DNA of 55,334 nucleotides from an uncultured bacterium (lineage in GTDB: Bacteria; Bacillota; Clostridia; Oscillospirales; Oscillospiraceae). The position numbers and the translations under genes are program-made. Below the pieces are notes generated by a model that worked only from the letters and a program-made list of their open reading frames with translations, made no database searches and was not told where the DNA came from. Position 1 is the first letter of the stretch. Every line of letters starts with the position of its first letter. Below are positions 34,168-44,495 of this stretch, in pieces. Where the stretch lies: assembly GCA_947383145.1 (NCBI GenBank), contig CANDCH010000013.1, forward strand, positions 1 to 55,334, given 5' to 3'.

Positions 34168-34507
34168 CGGCAGGCGGAATCCGTCCAAAAAGGCGGTGGC
34201 CCTTCAGTACGAGGCGGGGAACGGCGCGCCGGTGATCGTGGCCTCCGGCATGGGCTATATGGCGGAAAAGATCGTGGAGGTGGCCGCGGACAGCGGCGTG
34301 CCCATCTACGAGGACAACTCCCTGGCCACCATCCTCACCCAGCTGAAGCTGGGCCAGGAGGTGCCGGAGGAGCTGTACAAGGCGATTGTGGAGATCTACG
34401 TGTATTTCCTCCACTTCGACCCCAATAAGCCCAAGGAGAGCGGCAGAGCCCAGGCCAAGCCCGCGCCCGGGCCCCGGAGCGAAGCAGACGCGGAACAGGA
34501 GGCATGA
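34154..34507 (+). CDS. FlhB C-terminal domain homologue (FhlB/YlqH)
   Basis: A 117-residue protein matching only the cytoplasmic part of FlhB: KAVALQYEAGNGAPVIVASGMGYMAEKIVEVAADSGVPIYEDNSLATILTQL-type pattern, with the export-switch NPTH loop absent. Such stand-alone domains can partly replace the FlhB C-domain in hook-length switching. The ATG at 34154 overlaps the previous gene by 14 bases; GTG 34148 is an alternative closer to GAAGGGA. A Pro/Ala-rich tail ends it. Confidence 0.83.
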   Translation: MSKYDGRRNPSKKAVALQYEAGNGAPVIVASGMGYMAEKIVEVAADSGVPIYEDNSLATILTQLKLGQEVPEELYKAIVEIYVYFLHFDPNKPKESGRAQAKPAPGPRSEADAEQEA

Positions 34508-34509
34508 GG

Positions 34510-35109
34510 ATGGAACAGAGCATTTACCTGCTGTTGGACAGCAAGGGAACCCCCATCGCCCGGGGGAGAATACAGGGAAGCACCGGCGGGCCGTTCTGGC
34601 AGATTCAGGTGGAGGACGGCAAGATCGACGAGATTCTGGAGCACAAGCGGCTGAAGCTGTTGTCCATCACGGACGCCGGACCCTCCTACGAGGGGACCAT
34701 CGTGCGCAGCCGCAACGACATGATCCAGCTGGAGGTCACCAAGCTGAACCAGGACGCCGGGGATATGCGCAAGAACCTGCGGGTGGCGGTCCGCTTCCAG
34801 AGCCTGATCTACCCTCTGACGGGGGACTGGAGGGGCCGCAGGGCGGTGGAATCCAACGACCTGAGCTGCGGCGGCGTGGCGTTTTTCACCGACCACTCCC
34901 TCCAGGTGGGGGAGCAGCTGGAGATCGTCATACCCGTCACCAGCCAGCCCCTGGTGCTCAAGTGCCAGGTGCTGCGCCTGCGCCCCACCGAGCGGGCGTC
35001 CTGCGTGCTGTACGCCGCGAAATTCGTGGACATGTGCGAGGACGAGGAGACCCTTCTGCGGGAGGCGGTGTTCAACCTCCAGCTGCGGGGCAGGCCGAAA
35101 GCAAGCTGA
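34510..35109 (+). CDS. PilZ-domain protein (YcgR-like), copy 1
   Basis: A 199-residue protein with an N-terminal YcgR-like region and a C-terminal PilZ domain that should bind cyclic-di-GMP: R87-xxx-R91 in MRKNLR and D117-x-S-xx-G122 in SNDLSCGGVAF. YcgR-type proteins brake the flagellar motor. ATG 34510 is preferred because AGGAGG lies seven bases upstream; ATG 34504 would be one base from it and overlaps the previous stop. Two surface-protein genes follow. Confidence 0.88.
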   Translation: MEQSIYLLLDSKGTPIARGRIQGSTGGPFWQIQVEDGKIDEILEHKRLKLLSITDAGPSYEGTIVRSRNDMIQLEVTKLNQDAGDMRKNLRVAVRFQSLIYPLTGDWRGRRAVESNDLSCGGVAFFTDHSLQVGEQLEIVIPVTSQPLVLKCQVLRLRPTERASCVLYAAKFVDMCEDEETLLREAVFNLQLRGRPKAS

Positions 35110-35196
35110 GCGCCGCTCAGTTCATCATAATTCAGCTACTGGCAGAAACGGACAGACGCGGCGGCCCGCCGCGCCGGAAAGGAACGGTCACACAAC

Positions 35197-38100
35197 ATGA
35201 GCAAGCGTCAAACCAACCAAACGATCTGGAGCCGGCTGCGCCGGGGACTGGCTGCCCTGCTGTCCCTGGCGCTGCTGGCCGGACTGCTGCCCTCGGCGGT
35301 GATGCCCGCCCAGGCCCACTGGGCCGACTCCTACGTGAACACCCTGGTGGACTGGGGCGTGATGCGGGGGGACATCAACGGCAGCATGGCCCCTCAGCGG
35401 AACATCACCCGGGCGGAGTTCGTGGCCATGATGAACCGCGCCTACGGCTATACCCGGACGGCGGGCCACCCCTTCACCGATGTGAGCGTCCGGGACTGGT
35501 TCTCTGACGACATCGACATCGCCTATAACATGGGCTACTTCAAGGGGACCTCGGACACCACCGCCTCCCCCAACGACACCCTGACCCGGGAGCAGGCCGC
35601 CGTGCTGCTCAGCCGGAATATGATGCTCCAGCCCACCGTGGGCGAGACCCTGGGCTTCTCCGACACCCGCACCCTCAGCGACTGGAGCCGGGGCCTGGTG
35701 GGCGCCGCCGCGGCCAACGGCATCATCAGCGGCTACAGCAACGGCTCCTTCCAGCCAAAGCGCAACATCACCCGGGGCGAGGTGGCCGCCATGCTGGTGC
35801 GGGCCATCGGCACCCCGGTGAACACCCCCGGCGACCACCTGCTGGGGGATGTGTACGGCAACGTCACCGTCAACACCTCCGGCGTGAAGCTGCGGGACGG
35901 CACCATCGCCGGCAACCTCTATCTCACCGGCGGCATCGACCTGGGCGACGTGCTGCTGGAGAACGTCAACGTCCTGGGCGAGATCATCATCAGCGGCGGC
36001 GGCGAGAGCAGCTCCAGCCAGAGCAGCGTGCTGCTGCGCAACGTGACGGCCGACAAGCTGTTGGTGGACAGCATCAGCCAGCAGTTTGTCACCATCCGCG
36101 CCGAGGGCAACACCGACATACCCACCACCACTGTGCGCACCAACGCCTATGTGGACGACTCCTCCCTGCCCGGCTACGGCCTGAGCTACATTGAGCTGGA
36201 CGGCGCTCCCGGCACCCTGCTCCAGCTGGCGGGCAACGTGAAGGAGGTCGTCAACCGCACCCCCGACTCCAACCTTCAGGTGGTGCAGGGCTCCGCCGAC
36301 AAGATCACCATCGACGAGGACGCCACCGGCTCCACCGTCCTGGTGGACGGGGACGCCCGGGTGGACGAGCTGGATTTGGACGTGGCCACCAAGGTCACCG
36401 GCGAGGGCGACATCAAAGACCTGAACGTGGGCGCGGCGGGCTCCACCGTGGAGCAGCTGCCCGACAAGATCGTGATCCGCCCGGGCATCGACGCCGACAT
36501 CAACGGCTCCAACATGAACAGCAGTCAGGCCGCCGAGTCCTCCGCCGACCCCAGGCTGGAGGCGGGCTATCCCAAGGTGAAGAACATCGCCCCCACCTCC
36601 GCCGACCTTGTGTTCAAGGCCAATAAGAGCGGCACCATCTATTGGGCGGTGTCCGCCGTCACCGACGGCTCGGTGAGCGAGGACGACCTGATCGAGCCCC
36701 CCGTCTACGGCGGCAAGATTCTCCACTCCGGCAGCATCAGCGTCACCTCCTCCAAGGAGGAGTACACCACCTCCCTCAGCGGCCTGACTCAGGACGGCTC
36801 CTACTACGTCAGCGCCATCCTGGTGGACGGCAGGGGCAACCGCAGCCCGGTGAAGGTCACCGCCTTCAGCACGCCGGACGGCACCGTGCCCGCTTTCAAC
36901 ACGGGCTATCCGGTGATGACCATGATCACCACCGAGAACGCCCAGGTCACCGTGATGACCAACAAGAGCTGCCGCCTGTACTACGCCCTGCTGCCCGCCG
37001 GGAGCACGCCTCCCACCCCGGCCGAGCTCAAGGCCAACGCCGTGCGGGGCAATCTGGGCTACGGCGTGCGGGACACCGTGAAGAACGTCACCCAGCCCAT
37101 CAACGTCAACAATACGCCCCTCCAGGAGCTGACCAACTACACGCTGTACCTGTGGCTCACCGACTACGACGGGGCCAAGAGCTCCCAGGTGTACGCCCTC
37201 AACTTCCGCACGCCCGACGAGCAGCCCCCGGTGATTGTGGACCGGGAGCAGACCAACGCCGACGCCAACTCCATTGAGCTGACCTTCTCCGTCAACGAGA
37301 CGTCCACCCTGTTCTGGGCCATCATCCCCGAGGGCGAGGACTTTGAGATGGCCTTCGAGGGGGCCGACGAGGAGCACTACAAGCCCGGCGACGGCGAGGT
37401 GTTCGAGGGAGCGGAGGACGACGCCGCCCTGAAGGCCCTGCTGCGCAAGCTCCAGATCAAGATCGAGTCCGGCGGCGGCAATATCGTGAAGAACGGCCGC
37501 AAGCAGGTGAGCGCCGCCTACACCAGCACCAAGGTCACCATGAACGAGACCAGGCCCCTGGACGCCGGCACCTCCTCCTACACCATGTATCTGGTGGCCA
37601 AGGACGCGGCGGGCAACTACTCCAAGGTGGAGAAGATCAACGTCAAGACCCGGGACACCACCCCCCCCACCGTGAAGCAGGAGTTCACCAAGGTCAACGA
37701 CGCCGGCCAGCCCCTGGCGGACACCGACATCCGGCTGGTGTTTTCCGAGGGCGTCCGGCCGGGGATGAGCGACACCAATTACCTGGAGCTGTACCAGGCG
37801 GTGGAGGAGGCGGTGAACGCGGGCGACCCCAAGGCGGAGGCCGCCGCCCGCAGCGCCCTGGGCAAGGCCCTCCACGAGCATATCATGCTGAAGGACGGCC
37901 CGGTGGGCGTCAACCTGAACGATACCCCCTGGTGCGACAGCTGCACCTATAACCCCACCACGGACAAAATCGAGTACGCCAATGAGGACGGCTGGGTAAT
38001 CAACTACTGCAACGCCGTGGTGAAGATGGAGAGCGGCCAGATGGTGGTCACCTTCCCCACCACCAGCGACAGCCTCAACGCCCTGCGGCTGGTGAGCGGC

Positions 38101-40413
38101 TCCACCCACCACTTCTACCTCAACAACATCCGCGACAACGCGGACGAGGCCAACCTCCTGGATCCCAACCCCACCGAGCTGCCCGAGTTCATCGTCAGCT
38201 TCGCCGAGGTGGAGCTGTCCGTGGTGAGCCACCGCCCGCCGGTGATGACCAAGGCGGTGGACAGCGCGGGCACCCTGTTCGAGTACGCGGTCAATGACGA
38301 CGGCACGGGGACCTACAAGCCCGGTTCCCTGCCCCAGAACGCGAAAAATGAGAACCAGCGCATTGACCGCTCCTTCCGCGCCCACCCCATGTTCCTGCCG
38401 GACAGCGTGGACCCGAATATGTGCTACGACATCCTGATCTGGTCGGACTGCAACATGGACGTCACCATTTACTCCCGGGCCGCCGGAAGCTCCGACCCCT
38501 GGGAGAAGGAGGGCACCGCCGAGTTCCGGGGCACGGTGGACAACAACAGCCAGCGGCGTTTTGTGTACCGCAGCCTCACCGACATCCGGGGCGGAATGCG
38601 TCAGCCGGAGTGCCTGAAGGACATGGAGGACCGGGAGTACGTCATCCACGTGGACCGGCTGAATCAGCTGGGCGACCTGAGGGGCGAGTATGATTCCTGG
38701 AGCGACACCGTCAACCTGCGGGTGTCGGTGGTGGCCGGCTCGGACACCACCCTCCAGGAGCTCCAGGTGGGCGTGAACAACGAGGACCGCTATAACGAGG
38801 TGCTGGCCAAGGGCGTGTGGTCCATCGGCACCCCCGACCCCTTCCGCACCGATATGACCTTCACCGACCGGGCCGCGCCGGAGATCACCCAGATCCGCGT
38901 CACCCCCAGCGACACCAGCCCCGTGATTTCCATGACCATGAACCACCCCGGCCAGGTCAACTACATCATCTTCCCCCTCAGCGACCTGATGTACAAGGAC
39001 AAACCCACCGACACGGTCCAGAAGCCGGTGCTCAGCGGCACCCCGGTGACCAGCGTCATCAATTTGATCAGCAGCTACTTCATCAATGAAGAGGTAGTGG
39101 TGGACGGCAAGACCCAGGGCCCCCCGCTTTGGAGCGACAGCGCCAACCGGGGCGAGATGGTTGAGATCAACAGCGCCATTGGCGGCAAGGGCACCCTCCT
39201 CACCACCCCCAGCCGGGACCGGGTGGTGGACGGCGTGTTCAGCGACAGCTCCGGCGTCATCAAGGGCACCACGAACTTTGTGGGCGCGGGCAGCGCCCTG
39301 CGCATCGACCTGACCGGCCTGGTGCAGCCTAACACCATCTACTATCTCTGCGTGGTGCCCCAGGGCTCCACCCCCCAGTCCTACGCCAGTCAGGCCATGG
39401 GCTACTACTTCACCACCAACATGGCGGAGCGCCCTGTGCTGAAGCTGGAGAGCACCGGAAGCACCAACGTCACCGCCATCGTGGACCGCACCTCCACCGT
39501 TCAGTCCAAGCTTCTGATCATGAGCGGCCTGACCAAGCATATGCTCATGGAGCCCTTCAACAAGCATGTGGACACCACCCTGCACAGCGACTTCGGCGCG
39601 CCCTACAACGCCGCCAGCTACACCGTGCTGCAAGCCCTGTTTGACGACTACACCCAGGTGAACCCCGGCCCCAACGGCTATCCCTCCGTGTTCGACCAGT
39701 TCGCCGACGACGACACCAAGCGGGCGGTGCGCCAGCTGATCTCCGGCGGCGGCGTGGGCGAGCTGGTGAAGGCCAACTGGGGCCCCCGGGAGATCCCCGT
39801 CCGGGGCGGGGCCACCACCGGCAGCGGCGGCATGACCTACGCCTCCGACAACCTGCGGGAGAACGTGGACTACGTCTGTCTGGCCATGGCCAGCATCACC
39901 GACGCCCAGGGCAACAGCCCGGACGCCAGCTTTGCCTTCCGCGCCAACTTCCCCATCCAGCTGATGAACGATCAGGCCCCCAAAATCCTCAGCGTGGGCA
40001 CGGATCTGGCCTACGACGAGACCACCAAGAGAATCACCGGCCAGATCGTGCTGGTCTTTGACCGGGAGCTCTACCGGGAGCCCAGCGGATATCACCGCCT
40101 GCCGGTGACCCAGTCCAGCCAGTCGGCCATGAACGGCGCCACGGTGAACGGCGGCGGCACCCACTACGGCCTGGGCGGGGCGCTGAACGGAGGAACCGGC
40201 GTGACCATTCATGACAGCACGGCGGTGGGCAACACCAACTCCATCTATCTGGACGTGGACAAGGCGAACACCTCCGACATCACCATCTCCATCCCCAACG
40301 TGCTGTGCAACCGCTGGGGCACCCCCGTGACCGCCGGTACGGTGACGGTGTCCTACGACAAGGACAACGATTCCTTCAGCTATCGGATCAACCCGGCAGG
40401 CCTGCGCGCCTGA
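35197..40413 (+). CDS. Giant SLH-domain surface protein with N-terminal anchor
   Basis: A 1738-residue secreted protein. The signal peptide spans about residues 1-40 (LAALLSLALLAGLLPSAVMPAQA). Three S-layer homology repeats follow (WADSYVNTLVDWGVMRG, ITRAEFVAMMNRAYGY, FSDDIDIAYNMGYFKG, ITRGEVAAMLVRAIG), which bind pyruvylated wall polymers. Next is a beta-helix-like segment (GVKLRDGTIAGNLYLTGGIDLGDVLLENV). The remaining 1300 residues hold several fibronectin-like beta modules (for example NTDANS/IELTFSVNETSTLFWA). It probably forms part of the cell surface or an S-layer. The ribosome binding site AAAGGAA is 12 bases from ATG, farther than usual. Confidence 0.85.
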   Translation: MSKRQTNQTIWSRLRRGLAALLSLALLAGLLPSAVMPAQAHWADSYVNTLVDWGVMRGDINGSMAPQRNITRAEFVAMMNRAYGYTRTAGHPFTDVSVRDWFSDDIDIAYNMGYFKGTSDTTASPNDTLTREQAAVLLSRNMMLQPTVGETLGFSDTRTLSDWSRGLVGAAAANGIISGYSNGSFQPKRNITRGEVAAMLVRAIGTPVNTPGDHLLGDVYGNVTVNTSGVKLRDGTIAGNLYLTGGIDLGDVLLENVNVLGEIIISGGGESSSSQSSVLLRNVTADKLLVDSISQQFVTIRAEGNTDIPTTTVRTNAYVDDSSLPGYGLSYIELDGAPGTLLQLAGNVKEVVNRTPDSNLQVVQGSADKITIDEDATGSTVLVDGDARVDELDLDVATKVTGEGDIKDLNVGAAGSTVEQLPDKIVIRPGIDADINGSNMNSSQAAESSADPRLEAGYPKVKNIAPTSADLVFKANKSGTIYWAVSAVTDGSVSEDDLIEPPVYGGKILHSGSISVTSSKEEYTTSLSGLTQDGSYYVSAILVDGRGNRSPVKVTAFSTPDGTVPAFNTGYPVMTMITTENAQVTVMTNKSCRLYYALLPAGSTPPTPAELKANAVRGNLGYGVRDTVKNVTQPINVNNTPLQELTNYTLYLWLTDYDGAKSSQVYALNFRTPDEQPPVIVDREQTNADANSIELTFSVNETSTLFWAIIPEGEDFEMAFEGADEEHYKPGDGEVFEGAEDDAALKALLRKLQIKIESGGGNIVKNGRKQVSAAYTSTKVTMNETRPLDAGTSSYTMYLVAKDAAGNYSKVEKINVKTRDTTPPTVKQEFTKVNDAGQPLADTDIRLVFSEGVRPGMSDTNYLELYQAVEEAVNAGDPKAEAAARSALGKALHEHIMLKDGPVGVNLNDTPWCDSCTYNPTTDKIEYANEDGWVINYCNAVVKMESGQMVVTFPTTSDSLNALRLVSGSTHHFYLNNIRDNADEANLLDPNPTELPEFIVSFAEVELSVVSHRPPVMTKAVDSAGTLFEYAVNDDGTGTYKPGSLPQNAKNENQRIDRSFRAHPMFLPDSVDPNMCYDILIWSDCNMDVTIYSRAAGSSDPWEKEGTAEFRGTVDNNSQRRFVYRSLTDIRGGMRQPECLKDMEDREYVIHVDRLNQLGDLRGEYDSWSDTVNLRVSVVAGSDTTLQELQVGVNNEDRYNEVLAKGVWSIGTPDPFRTDMTFTDRAAPEITQIRVTPSDTSPVISMTMNHPGQVNYIIFPLSDLMYKDKPTDTVQKPVLSGTPVTSVINLISSYFINEEVVVDGKTQGPPLWSDSANRGEMVEINSAIGGKGTLLTTPSRDRVVDGVFSDSSGVIKGTTNFVGAGSALRIDLTGLVQPNTIYYLCVVPQGSTPQSYASQAMGYYFTTNMAERPVLKLESTGSTNVTAIVDRTSTVQSKLLIMSGLTKHMLMEPFNKHVDTTLHSDFGAPYNAASYTVLQALFDDYTQVNPGPNGYPSVFDQFADDDTKRAVRQLISGGGVGELVKANWGPREIPVRGGATTGSGGMTYASDNLRENVDYVCLAMASITDAQGNSPDASFAFRANFPIQLMNDQAPKILSVGTDLAYDETTKRITGQIVLVFDRELYREPSGYHRLPVTQSSQSAMNGATVNGGGTHYGLGGALNGGTGVTIHDSTAVGNTNSIYLDVDKANTSDITISIPNVLCNRWGTPVTAGTVTVSYDKDNDSFSYRINPAGLRA

Positions 40414-40436
40414 CCCTCCGCGATACCCAAAACCCC

Positions 40437-40464
40437 GGGAGCGGGCGGACCCCCGCCCGCTCCC
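40437..40464 (+). terminator. Hairpin between the two SLH protein genes
   Basis: A perfect 12-bp GC stem with a 4-base loop, followed by CTTTGTTGG. The T run is short, so read-through into the second SLH gene is possible. Confidence 0.6.
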
Positions 40465-40504
40465 CTTTGTTGGAACAAACTCACCGCGCAAAGGAGTACG
40501 AACT

Positions 40505-43500
40505 ATGAAGCATCGCGTATTGCGCCGCCTGGGCGCGCTGGTCCTGGCGCTGGCCCTGGCGGTCCCCATGGCGGCCGCGCCCGCGCAGGCGTCTCCGGGT
40601 CCCGTGGACGACCCGATTGTAAGAATTGAACTGAATGAAACCGCAGTCACCCTGACGACAGGCGCCCTCGGTACGGCCGGCTCCGAGGCTCCCACCGTTC
40701 AATTGATTGCGTACTCGATCAGCGCCGGCGGCGTGCGGACCCGGCTGATGGGCAATACCCTGCTCTGGAGCAGTGACCGTGAGGATGTGGCCACGGTGGC
40801 GGCCAACGGCAAGGTGACCGCCGTCATCCAGGACCCGCCCACCACCGCCGTTGCCACCGTCACCGCCAAGCTGAAGGCCGATGAGACGCTGACCGCCAGC
40901 TGTGTGGTGACGGTGACCACCCCGGGCGAGCCCGTCAGCAGCATCCGGATCGACCGGACGGACAGCCAGCGGCCCCAGCAGGGCGTATCCCAGATCAGCC
41001 TGAACCTGCCCCGGACCGTCACCAAGCCGGTCACGGCCCAGATTGACGCCACCGTGACCTATTCCAGCTACACCAACCACGATGTGGTCTGGGATGTATT
41101 CGATCCCAACGGCGCCATCACCTTCGACGGGGCCTCCGGCCTGATCACCGCCGTGGGCGGCGGCACCGCCGTCATCACCGCCAAGGCCAGGGCGGACGAG
41201 ACGAAAACCGCCTCCGTCACCGTCACCGTCACCGCCTACGGGGTGACCAACGTCACCGGCGTCACGGTGAGCAAGAAGGAGCTGAGTCTGGGCCTGGCGG
41301 AGAGCGACACCCTCACCGTGGCGGTCCAGCCCTCCGGCGTCAAGAACAAGGACGTGGCCATCTCCGTGGAGCCCCTGGGCGTGGTGGACGTGGTGGATAC
41401 CAACGGCAAGGGCCAGCAGTTCCGGGTCACCGGCACCGGCCTGGGCAAGGCCAAAATCACCTTTACCTCCGTGGCCGACCCCACCAAGTCCGCCGTGTGC
41501 GAGGTGGAGGTGACTCCGGCGCTGAAAATGCTCACCATCGCCGGGAAGAACTCCAGCAACGAGCTGATTTTGACTGGGGTGGGCCCCGGCGACCACAAGC
41601 TGATCCACGCGGTCCCCAGCTCCGGTGGCTACGGCGACCCCAGCTACAACCCCGCCAGCATCACCTGGACCAGCTCGGACACCAAGGTGGTCACGGTCCA
41701 GAAGGACACCGGCTATGAGAACGGCTGCTATGCCCGCATCACCCTGGTGTCCCCCGGCAAGGCCGAGGTCACCGTGCAGTACGGCAAGGACGAGAACATC
41801 AAGGACACGGTGGAGATCGAGGTGCCCGGTATCCTGCTGGACACCACCAGCGGCGTGCTCAGCATGGTGAACAACACCCTGACCATGCAGGTGGGCCAGA
41901 CCGAGCAGCTGGCCATCAAGCCCTTCGGCTCGGCCGGCAGCGACGGCGGGCTCAAGCCCGTGTGGTTCTCTCATGACACCTCCATTGTCACCGCGGACAA
42001 CGGCAAGCTCATTGCCCGGGCGGTGGGCACCGCCAAGGTGGAGGTCACCCGGGGAAGCTTCACCGCCGAGTGCACCGTCACGGTGAAGGAGGACACCTCC
42101 ACCCTCATCACCGCCTCCGGCACCTACAGCAACGCCAAGCCCCTGGGCCTGTCCTCCATCCAGAGCCAGCTGAACACCGCCTCCGTCACCAAAACCGGGG
42201 CGGGCCTGTCCTACGTCACCAACCTGTCCGTCCCCACCAACCAGGGCATCCTCCACAACACCCACCGCTCCGAGGCGGACACCGGCGCGGGCGTGGGCAG
42301 CACGGAGAAGTACTATCCCGGCGGCACCGGCCTCACCTCGCTCAGCGCCCTGTCCTTTGTGCCCCGGCCCGACTACAGCGGCACCGCCGAAATCACCTAC
42401 ACCGGGTTCAGCACCAACGGCAAGGCGTTCAACGGCACCATCCGGGTGGCGGTGACCGGCTCCGGCCAGGGCAGCGGAGACGTGTCCTATTCTTCCAGCG
42501 GGGACCCGGTGGGCTTCCTGTCGGACGACTTCAACAGCATCATCAGCGCCAAAACCGGCCGCAGCCTGAAGTATGTCACCTTTACGCCGCCCCAGTCCAG
42601 CGTGGGCACGCTGTACTACGGCTACACAGACGCCACCCATCCGGGGGAGAAGGTGCAGTCCACAACCCAGTACCGCCGTTCCGGCAGCCCCAGCCTGGAC
42701 CGGGTGAGCTTTGTCCCCGCCGACGGCTATCAGGGCACGGTTCGCATCAGCTACCGGGCTGTGGACACCTCCAACGCGACCCACAACGGCACGGTGACCA
42801 TCAACGTGACCCGGCAGAACGCGCCCAGAGATCCCGCGGACATCTACTACTACGCGCCCCAGGACGGCTGGGCGGTGTTCCAGGCCAGGGATTTCAGCGC
42901 CGCCAGCCTGCGGGTCATCGGTGAGACGCTCTCCTACGTGCGCTTTGAGCTGCCTCCCTCCAGCGAGGGCACCCTGTTTCACAATTACCGGGGCTACGGC
43001 AGCTATGACAGCGCGGTGGGCCCCACCACCGACTACCGGGTGACCGGCAGCCCGTCCCTGGACCGGGTGGCCTTCGTCCCCGCCACCACCTCCACCGGGC
43101 AGACGGCCATCCGCTACACCGGCTACAGCGTGCGGGGCACCACCTTCACCGGCACCGTGTACGTCAGCCCCGGCAACGGCTGGAACAACCCGGACCCCAC
43201 ACCTGTGGGGACCTGGTACACCGTCAACAGCGGGGCGTCGGTGACGCTCAACGCCGCCGACTTCAACAACGCCTGCGTGGCCGCCACGGGGGCAAGCCTG
43301 AGCTATATCCGCTTCACCCAGCTGCCCGCCATCGGCCAGGGCGCCCTGCGCTACCGCAGCGGAAACAGCAATATTTACGGCAGCGTCCAGGTGAACACCT
43401 CCTATTACCGCTCCAACGCCAGCGGCTGGAACGCGCTGATCGGCAGCGTCTCCTTCCTGGCCTCCAAGACCTATACCGGCACCGTGACCATCCCGTACAC

Positions 43501-44455
43501 CGGCTATAACACCAACGGCGCCTCCTACACGGACGAGGTGACCATTCAGGTCACGCCCAGCATCATCTCCCTCAGCGGCACCAGCTCCAGCCCCATCCGG
43601 CTGACCGCGGCCCAGGTGCGCTCCGCCCACAGCGGCGTGCTCACCGGCCAGCTGTCCTATATCACCTTCACCAGCCTGCCCAGCCCCAGCGCGGGCCAGC
43701 TGTGCCTGAACTACAACGGCTTCGGCACCGGCTCTGAGGTGAGCACCGGCACCCGGTACTACGCCGTGGGCAATCCCAACATTGACCAGATCAGCTTTGT
43801 GCCCAAGGGCCGCTTCCAGGGGGAGGCCACGGCCACCTATACCGCCGTGAGCGCCACCGGGGAGCAGGTGAACGGCCAGATCAACTACTACATCTCCGAC
43901 CCCGGGGGCTCCGGCTACTTCACCGACATGAGCGGCTATTCCTGGGCGGCGGCGTCGGTGGACTACCTGTATCAGAACGGCGTGACCAACGGCGTCACCG
44001 CCACGACCTTCGGGCCGGGGCAGCACATCCTGCGCCGGGACTTTGTGCTCATGCTGTGCCGGGCCTTCCGCCTCAGCGGCGGCAGCGGCAGCTCCGGCTT
44101 TGCCGACGTGCCCTCCAACGCCTACTACGCCCAGGCGGTGGCCACCGCCAGACGGCTGGGCATCGTCAACGGGGACGGCACCAATTTCATGCCCAACGCC
44201 AAAATCACCCGTCAGGACGCCATGGTGATGCTCTTCAACGCCCTGTCCCGCGAGCAGGGGGTGGGCGCCGCCTCCACCAGCGTTCTGAACCGCTTCCCGG
44301 ACGGCTCCGCCGTGTCCACCTACGCGAAGCAGGCCGTGAGCACCCTGGTGCAGCTTGGCGTGGTGAACGGCGACAACAACGGATATCTGAATCCCCGCGC
44401 CTATATTACCCGGGCGGAGGCGGCGGTGCTGTACCACTCAATTCTGACCATGTGA
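40505..44455 (+). CDS. Ig-like repeat surface protein with C-terminal SLH anchor
   Basis: A 1316-residue secreted protein. Signal peptide residues 1-30 (LGALVLALALAVPMAAAPAQA). Residues about 35-540 hold four or five BIG2-type Ig-like domains (VTVSKKELSLGLAESDTLTV, ITAVGGGTAVITAKA). Residues about 545-1140 hold five related repeats of about 115-120 residues, with signature LSYVRF...SPSLDRVAFVPA...IRYTGYS. The last 175 residues are three SLH repeats (WAAASVDYLYQNGVTNG, ITRQDAMVMLFNAL, ITRAEAAVLYHS). Its anchor is C-terminal, opposite to the neighbouring SLH protein. AAAGGAG precedes ATG. Confidence 0.87.
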   Translation: MKHRVLRRLGALVLALALAVPMAAAPAQASPGPVDDPIVRIELNETAVTLTTGALGTAGSEAPTVQLIAYSISAGGVRTRLMGNTLLWSSDREDVATVAANGKVTAVIQDPPTTAVATVTAKLKADETLTASCVVTVTTPGEPVSSIRIDRTDSQRPQQGVSQISLNLPRTVTKPVTAQIDATVTYSSYTNHDVVWDVFDPNGAITFDGASGLITAVGGGTAVITAKARADETKTASVTVTVTAYGVTNVTGVTVSKKELSLGLAESDTLTVAVQPSGVKNKDVAISVEPLGVVDVVDTNGKGQQFRVTGTGLGKAKITFTSVADPTKSAVCEVEVTPALKMLTIAGKNSSNELILTGVGPGDHKLIHAVPSSGGYGDPSYNPASITWTSSDTKVVTVQKDTGYENGCYARITLVSPGKAEVTVQYGKDENIKDTVEIEVPGILLDTTSGVLSMVNNTLTMQVGQTEQLAIKPFGSAGSDGGLKPVWFSHDTSIVTADNGKLIARAVGTAKVEVTRGSFTAECTVTVKEDTSTLITASGTYSNAKPLGLSSIQSQLNTASVTKTGAGLSYVTNLSVPTNQGILHNTHRSEADTGAGVGSTEKYYPGGTGLTSLSALSFVPRPDYSGTAEITYTGFSTNGKAFNGTIRVAVTGSGQGSGDVSYSSSGDPVGFLSDDFNSIISAKTGRSLKYVTFTPPQSSVGTLYYGYTDATHPGEKVQSTTQYRRSGSPSLDRVSFVPADGYQGTVRISYRAVDTSNATHNGTVTINVTRQNAPRDPADIYYYAPQDGWAVFQARDFSAASLRVIGETLSYVRFELPPSSEGTLFHNYRGYGSYDSAVGPTTDYRVTGSPSLDRVAFVPATTSTGQTAIRYTGYSVRGTTFTGTVYVSPGNGWNNPDPTPVGTWYTVNSGASVTLNAADFNNACVAATGASLSYIRFTQLPAIGQGALRYRSGNSNIYGSVQVNTSYYRSNASGWNALIGSVSFLASKTYTGTVTIPYTGYNTNGASYTDEVTIQVTPSIISLSGTSSSPIRLTAAQVRSAHSGVLTGQLSYITFTSLPSPSAGQLCLNYNGFGTGSEVSTGTRYYAVGNPNIDQISFVPKGRFQGEATATYTAVSATGEQVNGQINYYISDPGGSGYFTDMSGYSWAAASVDYLYQNGVTNGVTATTFGPGQHILRRDFVLMLCRAFRLSGGSGSSGFADVPSNAYYAQAVATARRLGIVNGDGTNFMPNAKITRQDAMVMLFNALSREQGVGAASTSVLNRFPDGSAVSTYAKQAVSTLVQLGVVNGDNNGYLNPRAYITRAEAAVLYHSILTM

Positions 44456-44495
44456 ACGCCGTCATTGAGATTTTGAAGCAGAGGAGGCCCGAAGC

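Noticed and set aside
35188-40695. Minus-strand open frame of 1835 codons
   Set aside because: It is the antisense of the SLH protein; His/Val/Gly-rich composition and no domains. GC-rich third positions keep it open.
40481-44437. Minus-strand open frame of 1318 codons
   Set aside because: Antisense of the Ig-like/SLH protein, with the same low-complexity pattern.
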